Origin: Paractinoplanes lichenicola | Lineage (GTDB): Bacteria; Actinomycetota; Actinomycetes; Mycobacteriales; Micromonosporaceae | NCBI RefSeq assembly: GCF_016785085.1 | Contig: NZ_JAENHO010000003.1 | Location: 372,001-436,000 of the forward strand | DNA: 64,000 bases | Direction of reading: 5' to 3' | Part shown: positions 16,913 through 29,063 of the stretch, in pieces | Numbering within the stretch: the stretch's first letter is position 1 | How the letters are laid out: every line of letters starts with the position of its first letter | Position numbers and translations under genes: made by a program | The notes under the pieces: model-generated | Databases searched by the model: none | Seen by the model: the letters and a program-made list of their open reading frames with translations, nothing else | What the model was told of the DNA's origin: nothing

Positions 16913-19243
16913 CTAGCGAGAGCCATGCCCCGCGTTGTTGTTGCGATACTCGTCGGCGCCCTCGCGGTCGCGGGTGAAATCCCAGCCGCCGGCTGCCTCG
17001 CGCCCCGGGCGGCCGCCCATGGCGAAGCCGCCGATCTCCTGCCCGCGCCGCCAGCCGCGGAAGTAGCCCGTCGTGTGGGCGGCGATGCTGGCCGCGTCGC
17101 GGACGATGCGCAGGGGGCGTTCGTCGCGCAGCGGGGAGCCGGGCACCAGGTTGGCCTGGGGCACGCGCTTGGGCAGGCCGGCCGCGGTCTCGGCGGCCAC
17201 CGCGGGGGTGGACGCCTTTTCGGCGGCGCGCCAGCCCGTGTCGTTCGGGTTGGTCCAGTCGAGCTTGTCGGACTGGTCGTTGTGACCGGTGAACCAGGCC
17301 GAGCGGGCCGCCGCGAAGATCAGCAGATCGGTGTCGTTGCTGTCGGACGCGACCGGCGGGTTGATGCTGCGGTCGAGCGCGGTCAGCTTGCTGCTCGTCG
17401 TCGACGGCGACACCGGGCGGCGGACGCCGTTGCGTCCCTCGACCAGGCGCAGCGACGGCGGGTCGCTGACGGCGGGCATGTCGGTGACCGTGGCGTCGAG
17501 GCCGTTGGGCAGCTGGGAGTCGACCAGGCGCAGGGCCGGCGGCTCCTTCGGCATGTCCTGCCAGGGCGGCCGCACCCGGCCGTCGGCCGGCGGCGCGCTC
17601 GTCGAGGCGGCCGGTGTGGTCAGCGCGTCGTCGGAGCCGCTGGTGTTCATCAGCGGCCAGTTGGCGCGTGAGCCGGGCTCGGGCGCCTCCTGCCCGCCGG
17701 GACGCTGCGCGGGCATCGGCAGCGAATAGTCGGTGGCCTCGCCGGTCGGGGTCGCGGACCGGGTCGCCGGGCGGGGCGGGATGACCGTGCGCTGCCGCTC
17801 GGCGCGGGCGCTGTTGATCGCCGCGTTGGTCAGCGTGGCGCGGAACGGCTGGCCGCTCTCGGCCGGGCTGGATCCGTTCGGCGCGCCGGAGGACGGCGCC
17901 GACGCGGCCGGGGAGACCGAGGCCGCCGGGAACGTCGTGCCGGTCGGCGGGGCCGGGGTGCGCGAACCCGGAACCGGGCGCGAGCCCGGCGTGATCGGCG
18001 TCATGCCCGGCGGAGGCGGCGGCGTCGAGATCGGCCGGTTGCCCGGGGCGGCCGCGCGGTTGGGGAACAGCGAGCCGAGGCCCTCCCCGGCGCTGCGGGC
18101 CCGGGCCGCGGGAGCCGCGGGCGGCTGCGAGACCGGCCGGGGCGCCAGCGGCGGCGGCATGACCGGGTCGGGCGCGACCGGAGGCGTGGTGAGCGGGCGC
18201 GGCGTGATCGGGCCGGTGCCGGTCGACGCGGGCTCGGGGCGGGTGCGCCGGCCGAACCGCGAGGCGTCGCCCGTCACCGACTGCAGCGGAGCGGGCTCGG
18301 CGGCGCGGCGGGTGCGGCGGCCACCGTCGGGGGTGCTGCGCGCGGCAACCGTGCCGATCAGGGAGGCGCAGGCGGCGTCGGAGGCACGCACCGCGGCGAC
18401 CGCCTGGCGCACCGTCTCGCCCGCGGCGGGAGCCAGCGACTTGTTGACCCCACCGCGGCGGGGCGACTCGCTGATCGCGACGTGAAGCGCGGTGACGGCG
18501 GCGATGATCTCGTCTTCGGTGCCGGAGCCGGCCCGGGTGAGTTCGCGGGCGACGTCCTCCGCGACCCGCTGGGGATCGCCGTTCGCGCCCAGCCGGCCCG
18601 GCTCGGGCAGCGCGTCGAGCACGGCCAGGGCGAGCGGGTGGGACGGGTCGGGATAGGCCCGCAGGGCGGCCGGGTAAAGCTCGCGCAGCACCTCGCGCAG
18701 GGCGATGGCGGCCGCGTGCCGGCCGCTGAGCAACGCGACGTGCGCCGAGAGGACCGGCTTGTAGCTCACCAGGTCGCGCGGCACGGGCAGGGTGCCGGCC
18801 GTGAGGGCGCCCGCCTGCAGCGCCCGGGCCAGGCCGACGGCCCGGCGCGCGGCCGGCGGCGCCTGCATCTCTTCGACGGAGTCGTCGTCGGCGAACCGCT
18901 CGGCGAAGTCGTCGGTGGTGTCGTCGTCCGCCACCACGAGCGGCCGGCCGGCCGCGGTGAGCAGGGAGGTGACCAGGTGGTCGTCGCTGTCGGCGGCGAC
19001 CGCGGCGTCGGTGAATCCACTCGTCCGTTCCACGAGCAGCGAGCCGAACTCGGCGTATCCGCCGGGGTCGTCGCTGATCTCGTGGACGCCGAGCAGTCGT
19101 CCTGCGTCGTCCACCACGGCGATGGTCAGTAGTGCGGCCGAGGCCGCACGCACCGATTCATCCGCCGACGCCAGACCGCAGTACACGCGCACGAGCGCCA
19201 CGGCGTCGTCCTCCTCCCCAGGGGGCAGCTGTCGTTCGGCCAA
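16913..19243 (-). CDS. Chimeric protein: IS110-transposase-like head, disordered linker, conservon-kinase-like tail
   Basis: A 776-residue protein. Residues ~14-200 look like the N-terminal RuvC-like domain of IS110-family transposases (LLTIAVVDDAGRLLGVHEI, AAGRPLVVADDDTTDDFAERF). The usual DEDD catalytic positions and the KTDxxDA segment are not preserved, so transposition activity is unlikely. Residues ~300-620 are Pro/Ala/Thr-rich and look unstructured. The end (about 640-740) repeats the tail of the CvnA kinase at 7034-10630: SAWFTG, DTGWRAAEKA, then AGLPKRVPQANLVPG and a RGWRRGQE helix. No membrane segment is present. I infer an exapted transposase fold linked to conservon-type signalling; the function is unknown. 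Confidence 0.8.
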   Translation of the reverse strand: MAERQLPPGEEDDAVALVRVYCGLASADESVRAASAALLTIAVVDDAGRLLGVHEISDDPGGYAEFGSLLVERTSGFTDAAVAADSDDHLVTSLLTAAGRPLVVADDDTTDDFAERFADDDSVEEMQAPPAARRAVGLARALQAGALTAGTLPVPRDLVSYKPVLSAHVALLSGRHAAAIALREVLRELYPAALRAYPDPSHPLALAVLDALPEPGRLGANGDPQRVAEDVARELTRAGSGTEDEIIAAVTALHVAISESPRRGGVNKSLAPAAGETVRQAVAAVRASDAACASLIGTVAARSTPDGGRRTRRAAEPAPLQSVTGDASRFGRRTRPEPASTGTGPITPRPLTTPPVAPDPVMPPPLAPRPVSQPPAAPAARARSAGEGLGSLFPNRAAAPGNRPISTPPPPPGMTPITPGSRPVPGSRTPAPPTGTTFPAASVSPAASAPSSGAPNGSSPAESGQPFRATLTNAAINSARAERQRTVIPPRPATRSATPTGEATDYSLPMPAQRPGGQEAPEPGSRANWPLMNTSGSDDALTTPAASTSAPPADGRVRPPWQDMPKEPPALRLVDSQLPNGLDATVTDMPAVSDPPSLRLVEGRNGVRRPVSPSTTSSKLTALDRSINPPVASDSNDTDLLIFAAARSAWFTGHNDQSDKLDWTNPNDTGWRAAEKASTPAVAAETAAGLPKRVPQANLVPGSPLRDERPLRIVRDAASIAAHTTGYFRGWRRGQEIGGFAMGGRPGREAAGGWDFTRDREGADEYRNNNAGHGSR

Positions 19244-19267
19244 GGATTGATGGTCCCTGGTGAGGGG

Positions 19268-20161
19268 TCAGTCGCGCCAGTCCACAGCTGCAGAGATCTT
19301 GCCGATTACCGAGCGCCAGCCGAGACTTGCCTGTTGTGCCCCGATTTTCTTCAATCGACGGCGACCGAAGAATCCGCCCATCCCACCGTTCTCGGCGGAG
19401 CGAAGCGACTCGTCAAGGTCGTCGAGCGGTGAACCGGGCGCCAGTGCCAAGATCACCGGCTTGAGCCGGAGGGCGTGACCGAGGTCACGCGCAACCTCGC
19501 CCGCGGCGATGAGCAACGGCAGGTCCCATGTGTCGTGTCCGCCGCGCAGATTTTCCACCACGAGGTCGAGCTCGTAGCGGTTCTCCGGCAGCGGGTCGAT
19601 GTCGGTCGACTGTACCCGGTCGGCCAGGGTGACCCAGGAGTCGATTTGTGCGAGATCGTGCGGAGCACCCGAACGAATGAAGGAGACCAGCGACTCGGGG
19701 GTCTTGAAGGCGATCAACCGGCCCTTGTGGGTCAGGAAGGCGGGCACCTCCTCGTCCTCCGCCTGGGTGCCGGCCTCGTCCGCCTCGTCCTCGAAGTCGG
19801 CCGGGTCGGGCTCGTCGGCCGCCTTCGCGTCCTTGCCGTCCTCGTCCGTCTCACCCTGGGCCAGCAGCGCCTGGAACTCGTCGTCGACGATGACCTCTTC
19901 GTCGTCGTCCTCCGCGGCGGCGGCTCGGCGCTTGCGGGCCTCGAACGGGTCGTCCTCGTCGACCTCGATCTCGGTCGGCGTCAGCGTCGAGGACTTGCGG
20001 TAGGCCCGCAGGGTGAGGGCGACGCCGCCGGGCAGCGCGATCTCGACCGGCTCGACGCCGGTCTCGTCCCAGAGGGCACGCCCGGAGAGGCCGCCGGACT
20101 GCGCAGCGGACTTCGCGGCCACGGGCGCGGACGCCTCGGGCTCGTCGGACTGGCTGGTCAC
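19268..20161 (-). CDS. Acidic protein of unknown function
   Basis: The start is set at the GTG at 20161 because GGAGG stands 5 nt before it; an upstream TTG (20179) lacks this. The 297-residue protein has an N-terminal globular part with LWDETGVEPVEIALPGGVALTLRAYR, an Asp/Glu-rich linker (about residues 60-140, including EDDDEEVIVDDEFQALLAQ), and a C-terminal domain (FLTHKGRLIAFKTPESLVSFIRSG). It ends in a basic helix with FFGRRRLKKIG. I do not recognise the family. It lies just upstream of the chimeric gene in the same direction (24 nt gap), so the two are probably co-transcribed. Confidence 0.8.
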   Translation of the reverse strand: MTSQSDEPEASAPVAAKSAAQSGGLSGRALWDETGVEPVEIALPGGVALTLRAYRKSSTLTPTEIEVDEDDPFEARKRRAAAAEDDDEEVIVDDEFQALLAQGETDEDGKDAKAADEPDPADFEDEADEAGTQAEDEEVPAFLTHKGRLIAFKTPESLVSFIRSGAPHDLAQIDSWVTLADRVQSTDIDPLPENRYELDLVVENLRGGHDTWDLPLLIAAGEVARDLGHALRLKPVILALAPGSPLDDLDESLRSAENGGMGGFFGRRRLKKIGAQQASLGWRSVIGKISAAVDWRD

Positions 20162-20239
20162 GGTGACCTCCGGGATCAATCTGGCCTATGGGACGAGTGA
20201 TTCTGCCGACACACCCTAATGGGCGTGGCTGGAAAGGAA

Positions 20240-20265
20240 CTGACCGGTCCGGTGCAAACGGTCAG
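20240..20265 (-). terminator. Hairpin at the end of the aldehyde dehydrogenase operon
   Basis: CTGACCG and CGGTCAG form a 7-bp stem with a 12-nt loop, overlapping the stop codon of the minus-strand gene. The minus-strand sequence beyond it is TTCCTTTCC, a moderate T-rich tract. Confidence 0.5.
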
Positions 20266-21086
20266 AAGCCCTTCGGATGCCAGACCGTCTTGATCTCGAG
20301 GAGGGCGGTCATCGCACCAGTACCCGGGTCCTCCGTGTAGTCAACGCCCGAAGAGGGGCGAATGACCCGCTTGAGGGTGCCGGCCGCCGCCCGTTCGAGT
20401 TCGGTCGCCAGTTCCGGGTCGCCCACGCCGGACAGGTCGAGCGCGTTCACGTCGTCGTGCGAGGCGAGCCACGGCGCGATCTCGGCGGCCTGGCCGGTTA
20501 GCACATTCACCACCCCGCCGGGCACGTCGGAGGTGGCCAGCACCTCGCCCAGGGTGATCGCGGCCTGCGGGTTGGACGCGACGACGACCACTGTGTTGCC
20601 GGTCACGACGGCCGGGGCGATCACGCTGACCAGGCCGAGCAGCGAGCCGGGGGCGATCACGCCGACGACCCCGGTCGGCTCGGGGGCCGAGAGGTTGAAA
20701 TACGGCCCGGCCACCGGGTTGGCCCCGCCGGCCACCTGGGCGATCTTGTCGGACCAGCCCGCGTACCAGACCCAGCGGTCGACCGCGGCGTCCACCTCGG
20801 CCCCGGCGACGCCCAGCGACTTGAACTCGGCCCGGCGGGCCTCGAGCATCTCGGCGGTCCGATAAAGCACCTGGCCGCGGTTGTACGCCGTGGCGCCGGC
20901 CCACTTGGGCTGGGCCGCGCGGGCGGCCACCACGGCGTCGCGGGCGTCCTTGCGGGAGGCGAGGGCCACGTTGTCGCCGTCCACCAGATAGGTCCGTCCT
21001 GATTCGCTGCGCGGAAACTTCCCGGCGACGTACAGCTTGTAGGTCTTCCGCACCGCGAGGCGGGACGGGGTCGCAGACTTAGGCAA
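20262..21086 (-). CDS. Short aldehyde dehydrogenase-like protein without the catalytic Cys
   Basis: This 274-residue protein shows the N-terminal NAD-binding half of an aldehyde dehydrogenase: YKLYVAGKFPRSESGR, AYNRGQVLYRTAEMLEAR, TGVVGVIAPGSLLGLVSVIAPAVVTGNTVVV and VPGGVVNVLTG. Full-length enzymes have about 480 residues; the part with the catalytic Cys and ELGGK motif is absent, with no frameshift remnant. The TTG start at 21086 has GGAGG 6 nt ahead and overlaps the full enzyme gene by 8 nt, so the two are coupled. A pseudo-subunit that pairs with the full-length enzyme is my inference. Confidence 0.88.
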   Translation of the reverse strand: MPKSATPSRLAVRKTYKLYVAGKFPRSESGRTYLVDGDNVALASRKDARDAVVAARAAQPKWAGATAYNRGQVLYRTAEMLEARRAEFKSLGVAGAEVDAAVDRWVWYAGWSDKIAQVAGGANPVAGPYFNLSAPEPTGVVGVIAPGSLLGLVSVIAPAVVTGNTVVVVASNPQAAITLGEVLATSDVPGGVVNVLTGQAAEIAPWLASHDDVNALDLSGVGDPELATELERAAAGTLKRVIRPSSGVDYTEDPGTGAMTALLEIKTVWHPKGF

Positions 21087-22503
21087 GGTACGCCTCCAGG
21101 CCGTGCCGGCCGCCCTCGCGGCCGTAACCGGATTCCTTGTAGCCGCCGAACGGCGACGTCGGGTCGAACTTGTTGAACGTGTTGGCCCACACCACACCGG
21201 CGCGCAGCTGATCGGCCACGGCCAGAATCCGCGAGCCCTTCTCGCTCCAGATGCCGGCCGAGAGCCCGTACGGGGTGTTGTTGGCCTTCTCGACCGCCTC
21301 GGCCGGCGTGCGGAAGGTCAGCACCGACAGCACCGGGCCGAAGATCTCCTCGCGGGCGATCCGGTGGGCCTGGGTCACGCCCGTGAAGATCGTCGGGGCG
21401 AACCAGAAGCCGCGGTCGGGCAGCTCGCAGGGCGGTGACCATCTCTCCGCGCCCTCGCCGGCCCCGATTTCCGACAATTCAGTAATCCGGTCGAGCTGGG
21501 CCCTCGAGTTGATCGCGCCGATGTCGGTGTTCTTGTCGAGCGGGTCACCCACCCGCAGGGTCGCCATCCGGCGCTTCAACGCATCGAGGAGCGAGGAAGC
21601 GATCGACTCCTGCACCAGCAGCCGGGAGCCCGCGCAGCAGACGTGGCCCTGGTTGAAGAAGATGCCGTTGACGATGCCCTCGACGGCCTGGTCGATCGGC
21701 GCGTCGTCGAAGACGATGTTGGCCGCCTTGCCGCCGAGCTCGAGCGTCAGCTTCTTGCCCGTGCCGGCCACCGAGCGGGCGATCTGCCGGCCCACCTCGG
21801 TCGAGCCGGTGAAGGCGACCTTGTTGACGTCGGGGTGCTCGACCAGATAGCGGCCCGTGTCGCCGGCGCCGGTGACAATGTTGACCACGCCCGGCGGCAG
21901 GTCGGCCTGGCGGCAGACGTCGGCGAAGAACAGCGCCGAGAGCGGGGTCGTCTCGGCCGGCTTGAGCACCACGGTGTTGCCCGTGGCCAGCGCCGGGGCG
22001 ATCTTCCAGGCCAGCATGAGCAGCGGGAAGTTCCACGGGATGACCTGACCGGCCACGCCGAGCGGGCGCGGGTCGGGGCCGAGCCCGGCGTATTTGAGCT
22101 TGTCGGCCCAGCCCGCGTAGTAGAAGAAGTGGGCGGCGACCAGCGGCAGGTCGACGTCGCGGGACTCCTTGATCGGCTTGCCGTTGTCGAGCGACTCCAG
22201 CACGGCCAGCTCGCGGGAGCGCTCCTGCAGGATGCGGGCGATCCGGAACAGGTATTTCGCGCGTTCCGAGCCGGGCAGCGCGGACCAGCTCTCGAAGGCG
22301 CGGCGGGCGGCGGCGACGGCCCGGTCGACGTCTTCCGGCCCGGCCAGGGCGACCTCGGCCAGCACCTGCTCGTCGGCCGGGTTGATGGTCTTGAACGTGT
22401 CTTTGGCCTCGCCGAACTCGCCGTCGATGAACAGCCCGTACGACGGGGCGAGCTCGACGATCGAGCGGGACTCGGGCGCGGGAGCGTACTCGAAGAGCGA
22501 CAT
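21079..22503 (-). CDS. Aldehyde dehydrogenase, NAD(P)-dependent
   Basis: Oxidises an aldehyde to the acid. At 474 residues it has full length and intact motifs: VIPWNFPLLMLAWKIAPALATGNTVV (cofactor site), FTGSTEVGR, LELGGKAANIVFDD (general-base Glu) and FFNQGHVCCAGSRLL (nucleophilic Cys near residue 290). It starts 5 nt after deoC and is followed by the short homologue, forming a three-gene unit. Acetaldehyde released by DeoC is a likely substrate, by context only. Confidence 0.93.
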   Translation of the reverse strand: MSLFEYAPAPESRSIVELAPSYGLFIDGEFGEAKDTFKTINPADEQVLAEVALAGPEDVDRAVAAARRAFESWSALPGSERAKYLFRIARILQERSRELAVLESLDNGKPIKESRDVDLPLVAAHFFYYAGWADKLKYAGLGPDPRPLGVAGQVIPWNFPLLMLAWKIAPALATGNTVVLKPAETTPLSALFFADVCRQADLPPGVVNIVTGAGDTGRYLVEHPDVNKVAFTGSTEVGRQIARSVAGTGKKLTLELGGKAANIVFDDAPIDQAVEGIVNGIFFNQGHVCCAGSRLLVQESIASSLLDALKRRMATLRVGDPLDKNTDIGAINSRAQLDRITELSEIGAGEGAERWSPPCELPDRGFWFAPTIFTGVTQAHRIAREEIFGPVLSVLTFRTPAEAVEKANNTPYGLSAGIWSEKGSRILAVADQLRAGVVWANTFNKFDPTSPFGGYKESGYGREGGRHGLEAYLA

Positions 22504-22508
22504 CGGCC

Positions 22509-23459
22509 TCAGTCCAGCGTGAAGTAGTCAGGACCGGCGTAGTGGCCGGTGGTCAGCTTGGTGCGTTGCATCAGCAGGTCGTTGAGCAGCGAGGAGGCGC
22601 CGAACCGGAACCAGTCGGGGTGCAGCCAGTCGTCGCCGCAGGTCTCGTTGATCATCACGAGGTATTTGATGGCGTCCTTCGTCGTGCGGATGCCGCCGGC
22701 CGGCTTGACCCCGACCTGCCGCCCGTAGCGCTCGCGGAAGTCGCGCACCGCCTCGAGCATCAGCAGCGTCACCGGGGGCGTGGCGTTGACGCCGACCTTG
22801 CCGGTGGAGGTCTTGATGAAGTCGGCGCCGGCCAGCATGGCCAGCCAGGACGCGCGCCGGACGTTGTCGTAGGTGGCCAGCTCGCCGGTCTCGAGGATGA
22901 CCTTGAGATGGGCCGGGCCGGCCGCCTCCTTGACCGCGACGATCTCGTCGAAGACGTGGGCGTAGTCGCCCGCCAGGAAGGCGCCCCGGCTGATCACCAT
23001 GTCGATCTCGTCGGCGCCGTCGGCCACCGCGTTGCGCGTGTCGGCCAGCTTGACCTCGAGCGGGGCTTGCCCGGACGGGAAGGCGGTGGCGACGCTGGCC
23101 AGGTGGACGCCGGAGCCGGCGAGCACCGCGGCCGCCGTCGGCACCATGGCGGGATAGACGCAGACCGCGGCGACCGGCGGGCAGGTGGGATCGGCCGGGT
23201 CGGGCCGCAGGGCCTTGGCCGACAGGGCGCGCACCTTGCCCGGGGTGTCGGCGCCCTCGAGCGTGGTGAGGTCGACCATGCGGATGGCCAGGTCGATCGC
23301 CTGCGCCTTGCTGGTGGTCTTCACCGATCGGGTGCCGAGCGCCGCCGCCCTGGCCTCGATGCCCACCTTGTCGACGCCCGGCAATCCGTGCAGGAAGGTC
23401 CGGAGATCGGCGGGGGAATCGGGCAGGCCGGACAGCCTCGACGTCGCTGTCGCAGTCAT
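22509..23459 (-). CDS. deoC: Deoxyribose-phosphate aldolase
   Basis: Cleaves 2-deoxyribose-5-phosphate into glyceraldehyde-3-phosphate and acetaldehyde, the final step of deoxynucleoside catabolism. The ATG at 23459 gives 316 residues, about 60 more than the short E. coli-type enzymes but usual for actinobacteria. The Schiff-base Lys lies in ADFIKTSTGKVG, the second essential Lys in VGVKPAGGIRTTKDA, and AAVCVYPAMVPTA precedes them. It is divergent from upp with 60 nt between starts, so a shared regulatory region is likely. Confidence 0.95.
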   Translation of the reverse strand: MTATATSRLSGLPDSPADLRTFLHGLPGVDKVGIEARAAALGTRSVKTTSKAQAIDLAIRMVDLTTLEGADTPGKVRALSAKALRPDPADPTCPPVAAVCVYPAMVPTAAAVLAGSGVHLASVATAFPSGQAPLEVKLADTRNAVADGADEIDMVISRGAFLAGDYAHVFDEIVAVKEAAGPAHLKVILETGELATYDNVRRASWLAMLAGADFIKTSTGKVGVNATPPVTLLMLEAVRDFRERYGRQVGVKPAGGIRTTKDAIKYLVMINETCGDDWLHPDWFRFGASSLLNDLLMQRTKLTTGHYAGPDYFTLD

Positions 23460-23519
23460 GAGAAGGATTCTACGCGGGCCCCCGACAGTTGATCTTGGAT
23501 GACCGGTAGGTTGATCGGC

Positions 23520-24152
23520 GTGGACGTACTCGTCGTAGATCACCCGCTGGCCCAGACCCGGCTCACCGCGATGCGCAAGTCGGAGACCGACTCGGGGGTC
23601 TTCCGGGCGTCCCTGCACGAGTTGACCACCATGGTGGTCTACGAGGCGGCGCGCTCGTTCGCCACCGAGACCTATCCGATCGACACGCCGGTCGCCCCGA
23701 CCGAGGGCATCCGCCTGGCCAACCCGCCGCTGATCGTGCCCGTGCTGCGGGCCGGCCTGGGCATGGCCGACTCGGCGCTGGCGCTGCTGCCCGAGTCGTC
23801 GATGGGCTTCGTCGGCCTCGCGCGCGACGAGCACACGTTCGAGCCCCGGGCCTACATGGAGTCGCTGCCCGTCGACCTCTCCGGCCAGCCGGTGCTGGTG
23901 CTCGACCCGATGCTGGCCACCGGCGGCTCGCTGCTGCACTGCTGCAAGCTGCTGGTCGACCGCGGCTGCACCGACGTGATCATCTGCTGCGTGCTGGCCG
24001 CGCCCGAGGGCGTCCGCCGCCTCGAGGAGTCGGGCCTGCCGCTGCGCCTGGTCACCGCCTCGATCGACGAGGGCCTCAACGACAAGAAGTACATCGTGCC
24101 CGGCCTCGGCGACGCCGGCGACCGCCAGTTCGGCGGCATGAGGCGCTTCTAA
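23520..24152 (+). CDS. upp: Uracil phosphoribosyltransferase
   Basis: Makes UMP from uracil and PRPP. I chose GTG at 23520, which gives the typical MDVLVVDHPLAQTRLTAMR start; an upstream in-frame ATG at 23499 would add seven atypical residues. The 210-residue protein carries the PRPP loop VLDPMLATGGSLLHC and the C-terminal uracil-binding segment YIVPGLGDAGDRQFG. It closes the salvage route from uracil formed by DeoA. Confidence 0.95.
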   Translation: MDVLVVDHPLAQTRLTAMRKSETDSGVFRASLHELTTMVVYEAARSFATETYPIDTPVAPTEGIRLANPPLIVPVLRAGLGMADSALALLPESSMGFVGLARDEHTFEPRAYMESLPVDLSGQPVLVLDPMLATGGSLLHCCKLLVDRGCTDVIICCVLAAPEGVRRLEESGLPLRLVTASIDEGLNDKKYIVPGLGDAGDRQFGGMRRF

Positions 24153-24634
24153 GAGACGAAGCTCCAGCTCAGCGCCTTGCCGTCGGCGAACGGCATGACC
24201 CCGTGGAAGACCGTCGGGGAATCGGCGAAGACCAGGGGCAGGAAGTGGCGGTCCGACTCCCACATGGGCACCTGGCCGGCCAGCACGTCCGCGACCGGCA
24301 CCCAGTGCAGGCTGCCCTCGTCGTTGCCGGCCGGCGGGGTGCCCGTCCAGGCCGGCACGCGAAAGACGAAACCGAACCAGTTCGCGCCGCCGCGGCCGAA
24401 GCCGGGCCACGAGATGGTGCCCGCCAGGTCGACCGTCGTGCAGTCGAGCCCGGCCTCCTCGTGGATCTCGCGGCGCAGCCCGCTCACCACGTCCTCGTCG
24501 GGCTCCAGCTTGCCGCCGAGCCCGTTGTACTTCCCGTAGTGCAGGTCGTCCGGCCGGGTGTCCCGCCGGACCATGAGCACCTGATCACGGGAGGGTGACA
24601 GCACGTAGCCGAGAGTCGCGATGATCGCCTGCAC
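24149..24634 (-). CDS. NUDIX hydrolase, possible 8-oxo-dGTP/oxidised nucleotide diphosphatase
   Basis: A 161-residue NUDIX protein with an intact box GKLEPDEDVVSGLRREIHEEAGL (about residues 41-63). It opens QAIIATLGYVLSPSRDQVLMVRRD and ends with a conserved WxFV-type strand. The DLHYGKYNGLGGKLE approach and LPLVFAD region resemble the MutT/MTH1 group that cleans oxidised purine nucleotides. The substrate is an inference. The stop overlaps that of upp by 4 nt, with the genes convergent. Confidence 0.88.
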   Translation of the reverse strand: MQAIIATLGYVLSPSRDQVLMVRRDTRPDDLHYGKYNGLGGKLEPDEDVVSGLRREIHEEAGLDCTTVDLAGTISWPGFGRGGANWFGFVFRVPAWTGTPPAGNDEGSLHWVPVADVLAGQVPMWESDRHFLPLVFADSPTVFHGVMPFADGKALSWSFVS

Positions 24635-24779
24635 GGCACGACCTTAGCCAACAGCTCGACATCGACCTCCCGGGGCGAAGTGCCCGCCGAGCGGAGGCGA
24701 AGGCCAGCAAGCACAGCAACCGGGATATAACCGACCTGGCGATCTGATTGCGTGACTGGGGACACTATCGTTTCGATCC

Positions 24780-25463
24780 ATGACCTCCATGCCTCTCGCC
24801 GAGGAACTGCTCCTCCTCGCGTACGACGACCAGACCGGCAAGGCGACCGGCTCCCGGATCGGGCTCGACCTCGGCATGGCCGCGGCCGTGCTGGTCGACC
24901 TCGCGCTGGCGGGGCGCATCGCCTATGTCGACGGCTACCTCAAGGTGATCGACCCGAGCCCGATCGGCGACACCATCGCCGACGCCGTGCTGGCCAAGGC
25001 GGCCGGCGACGAGCCGCACACGCCCGCCCAGTGGCTCCAGCGCCTGCGCCACCGGCTGCGCGCCCGCGTGCTGGAAGACTTGGTGGCCCGGGGTGTGGTG
25101 CAAGACGTGGACGAGACCCAGATGGGCGTGATCCACGTGCACCGCTATCCGACCACCGACCCGGCCTTCGAGGCCGAGATCCGGGGCCGGCTGGCCGAGG
25201 CGCTGACCACCGGCGCCCTCTGTGACGAGCGCACCGCCGCGCTGGCCACCCTGCTGGTCTCCTGCCGCATGGAGCCCGCGCTGCGGCTGCCCCCGGAGGA
25301 CGTCGCCAAGGCGCACGACCGCCTCGAGCAGATCGCCTCGGGCGCCGGTTTCATGGCCGGCGCCAACCTGGAGGACTCGATCGTGCGGCCCAGCGTCGCG
25401 CTCGTGGTCGCCACGCTGGGCAAGGCCATCCAGGCCGCCCTGGGTGCGCCGAAGACGGCCTGA
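24780..25463 (+). CDS. GOLPH3/VPS74-like (GPP34) protein
   Basis: A 227-residue soluble protein with the GPP34 opening LAEELLLLAYDDQTGKATGSRIGLDLGMAAAVLVDLALAGRIAYVDG. A helical middle has QWLQRLRHRLRARVLEDLVARGVV, and the C-terminal segment carries DERTAALATLLVS. Eukaryotic relatives bind phosphatidylinositol-4-phosphate at Golgi membranes. Actinobacteria have many copies of this family, with no settled role. The predicted protein is cytosolic with a possible membrane-lipid affinity. Confidence 0.9.
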   Translation: MTSMPLAEELLLLAYDDQTGKATGSRIGLDLGMAAAVLVDLALAGRIAYVDGYLKVIDPSPIGDTIADAVLAKAAGDEPHTPAQWLQRLRHRLRARVLEDLVARGVVQDVDETQMGVIHVHRYPTTDPAFEAEIRGRLAEALTTGALCDERTAALATLLVSCRMEPALRLPPEDVAKAHDRLEQIASGAGFMAGANLEDSIVRPSVALVVATLGKAIQAALGAPKTA

Positions 25464-25472
25464 GCCAGGGAG

Positions 25473-27107
<1,635 letters not shown>

Positions 27108-27134
27108 CAGGGATTGATAGCACGCCGACGTGGA

Positions 27135-29063
<1,929 letters not shown>

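Noticed and set aside
16913..19243. Active IS110 insertion sequence
   Set aside because: The catalytic acidic residues are not preserved, the protein is twice the usual length with a disordered middle, and no element ends are seen.
22509..24410. Single 633-residue gene spanning deoC and upp on the minus strand
   Set aside because: Only residues after the ATG at 23459 resemble DeoC; the upstream part is the shadow of upp on the other strand.
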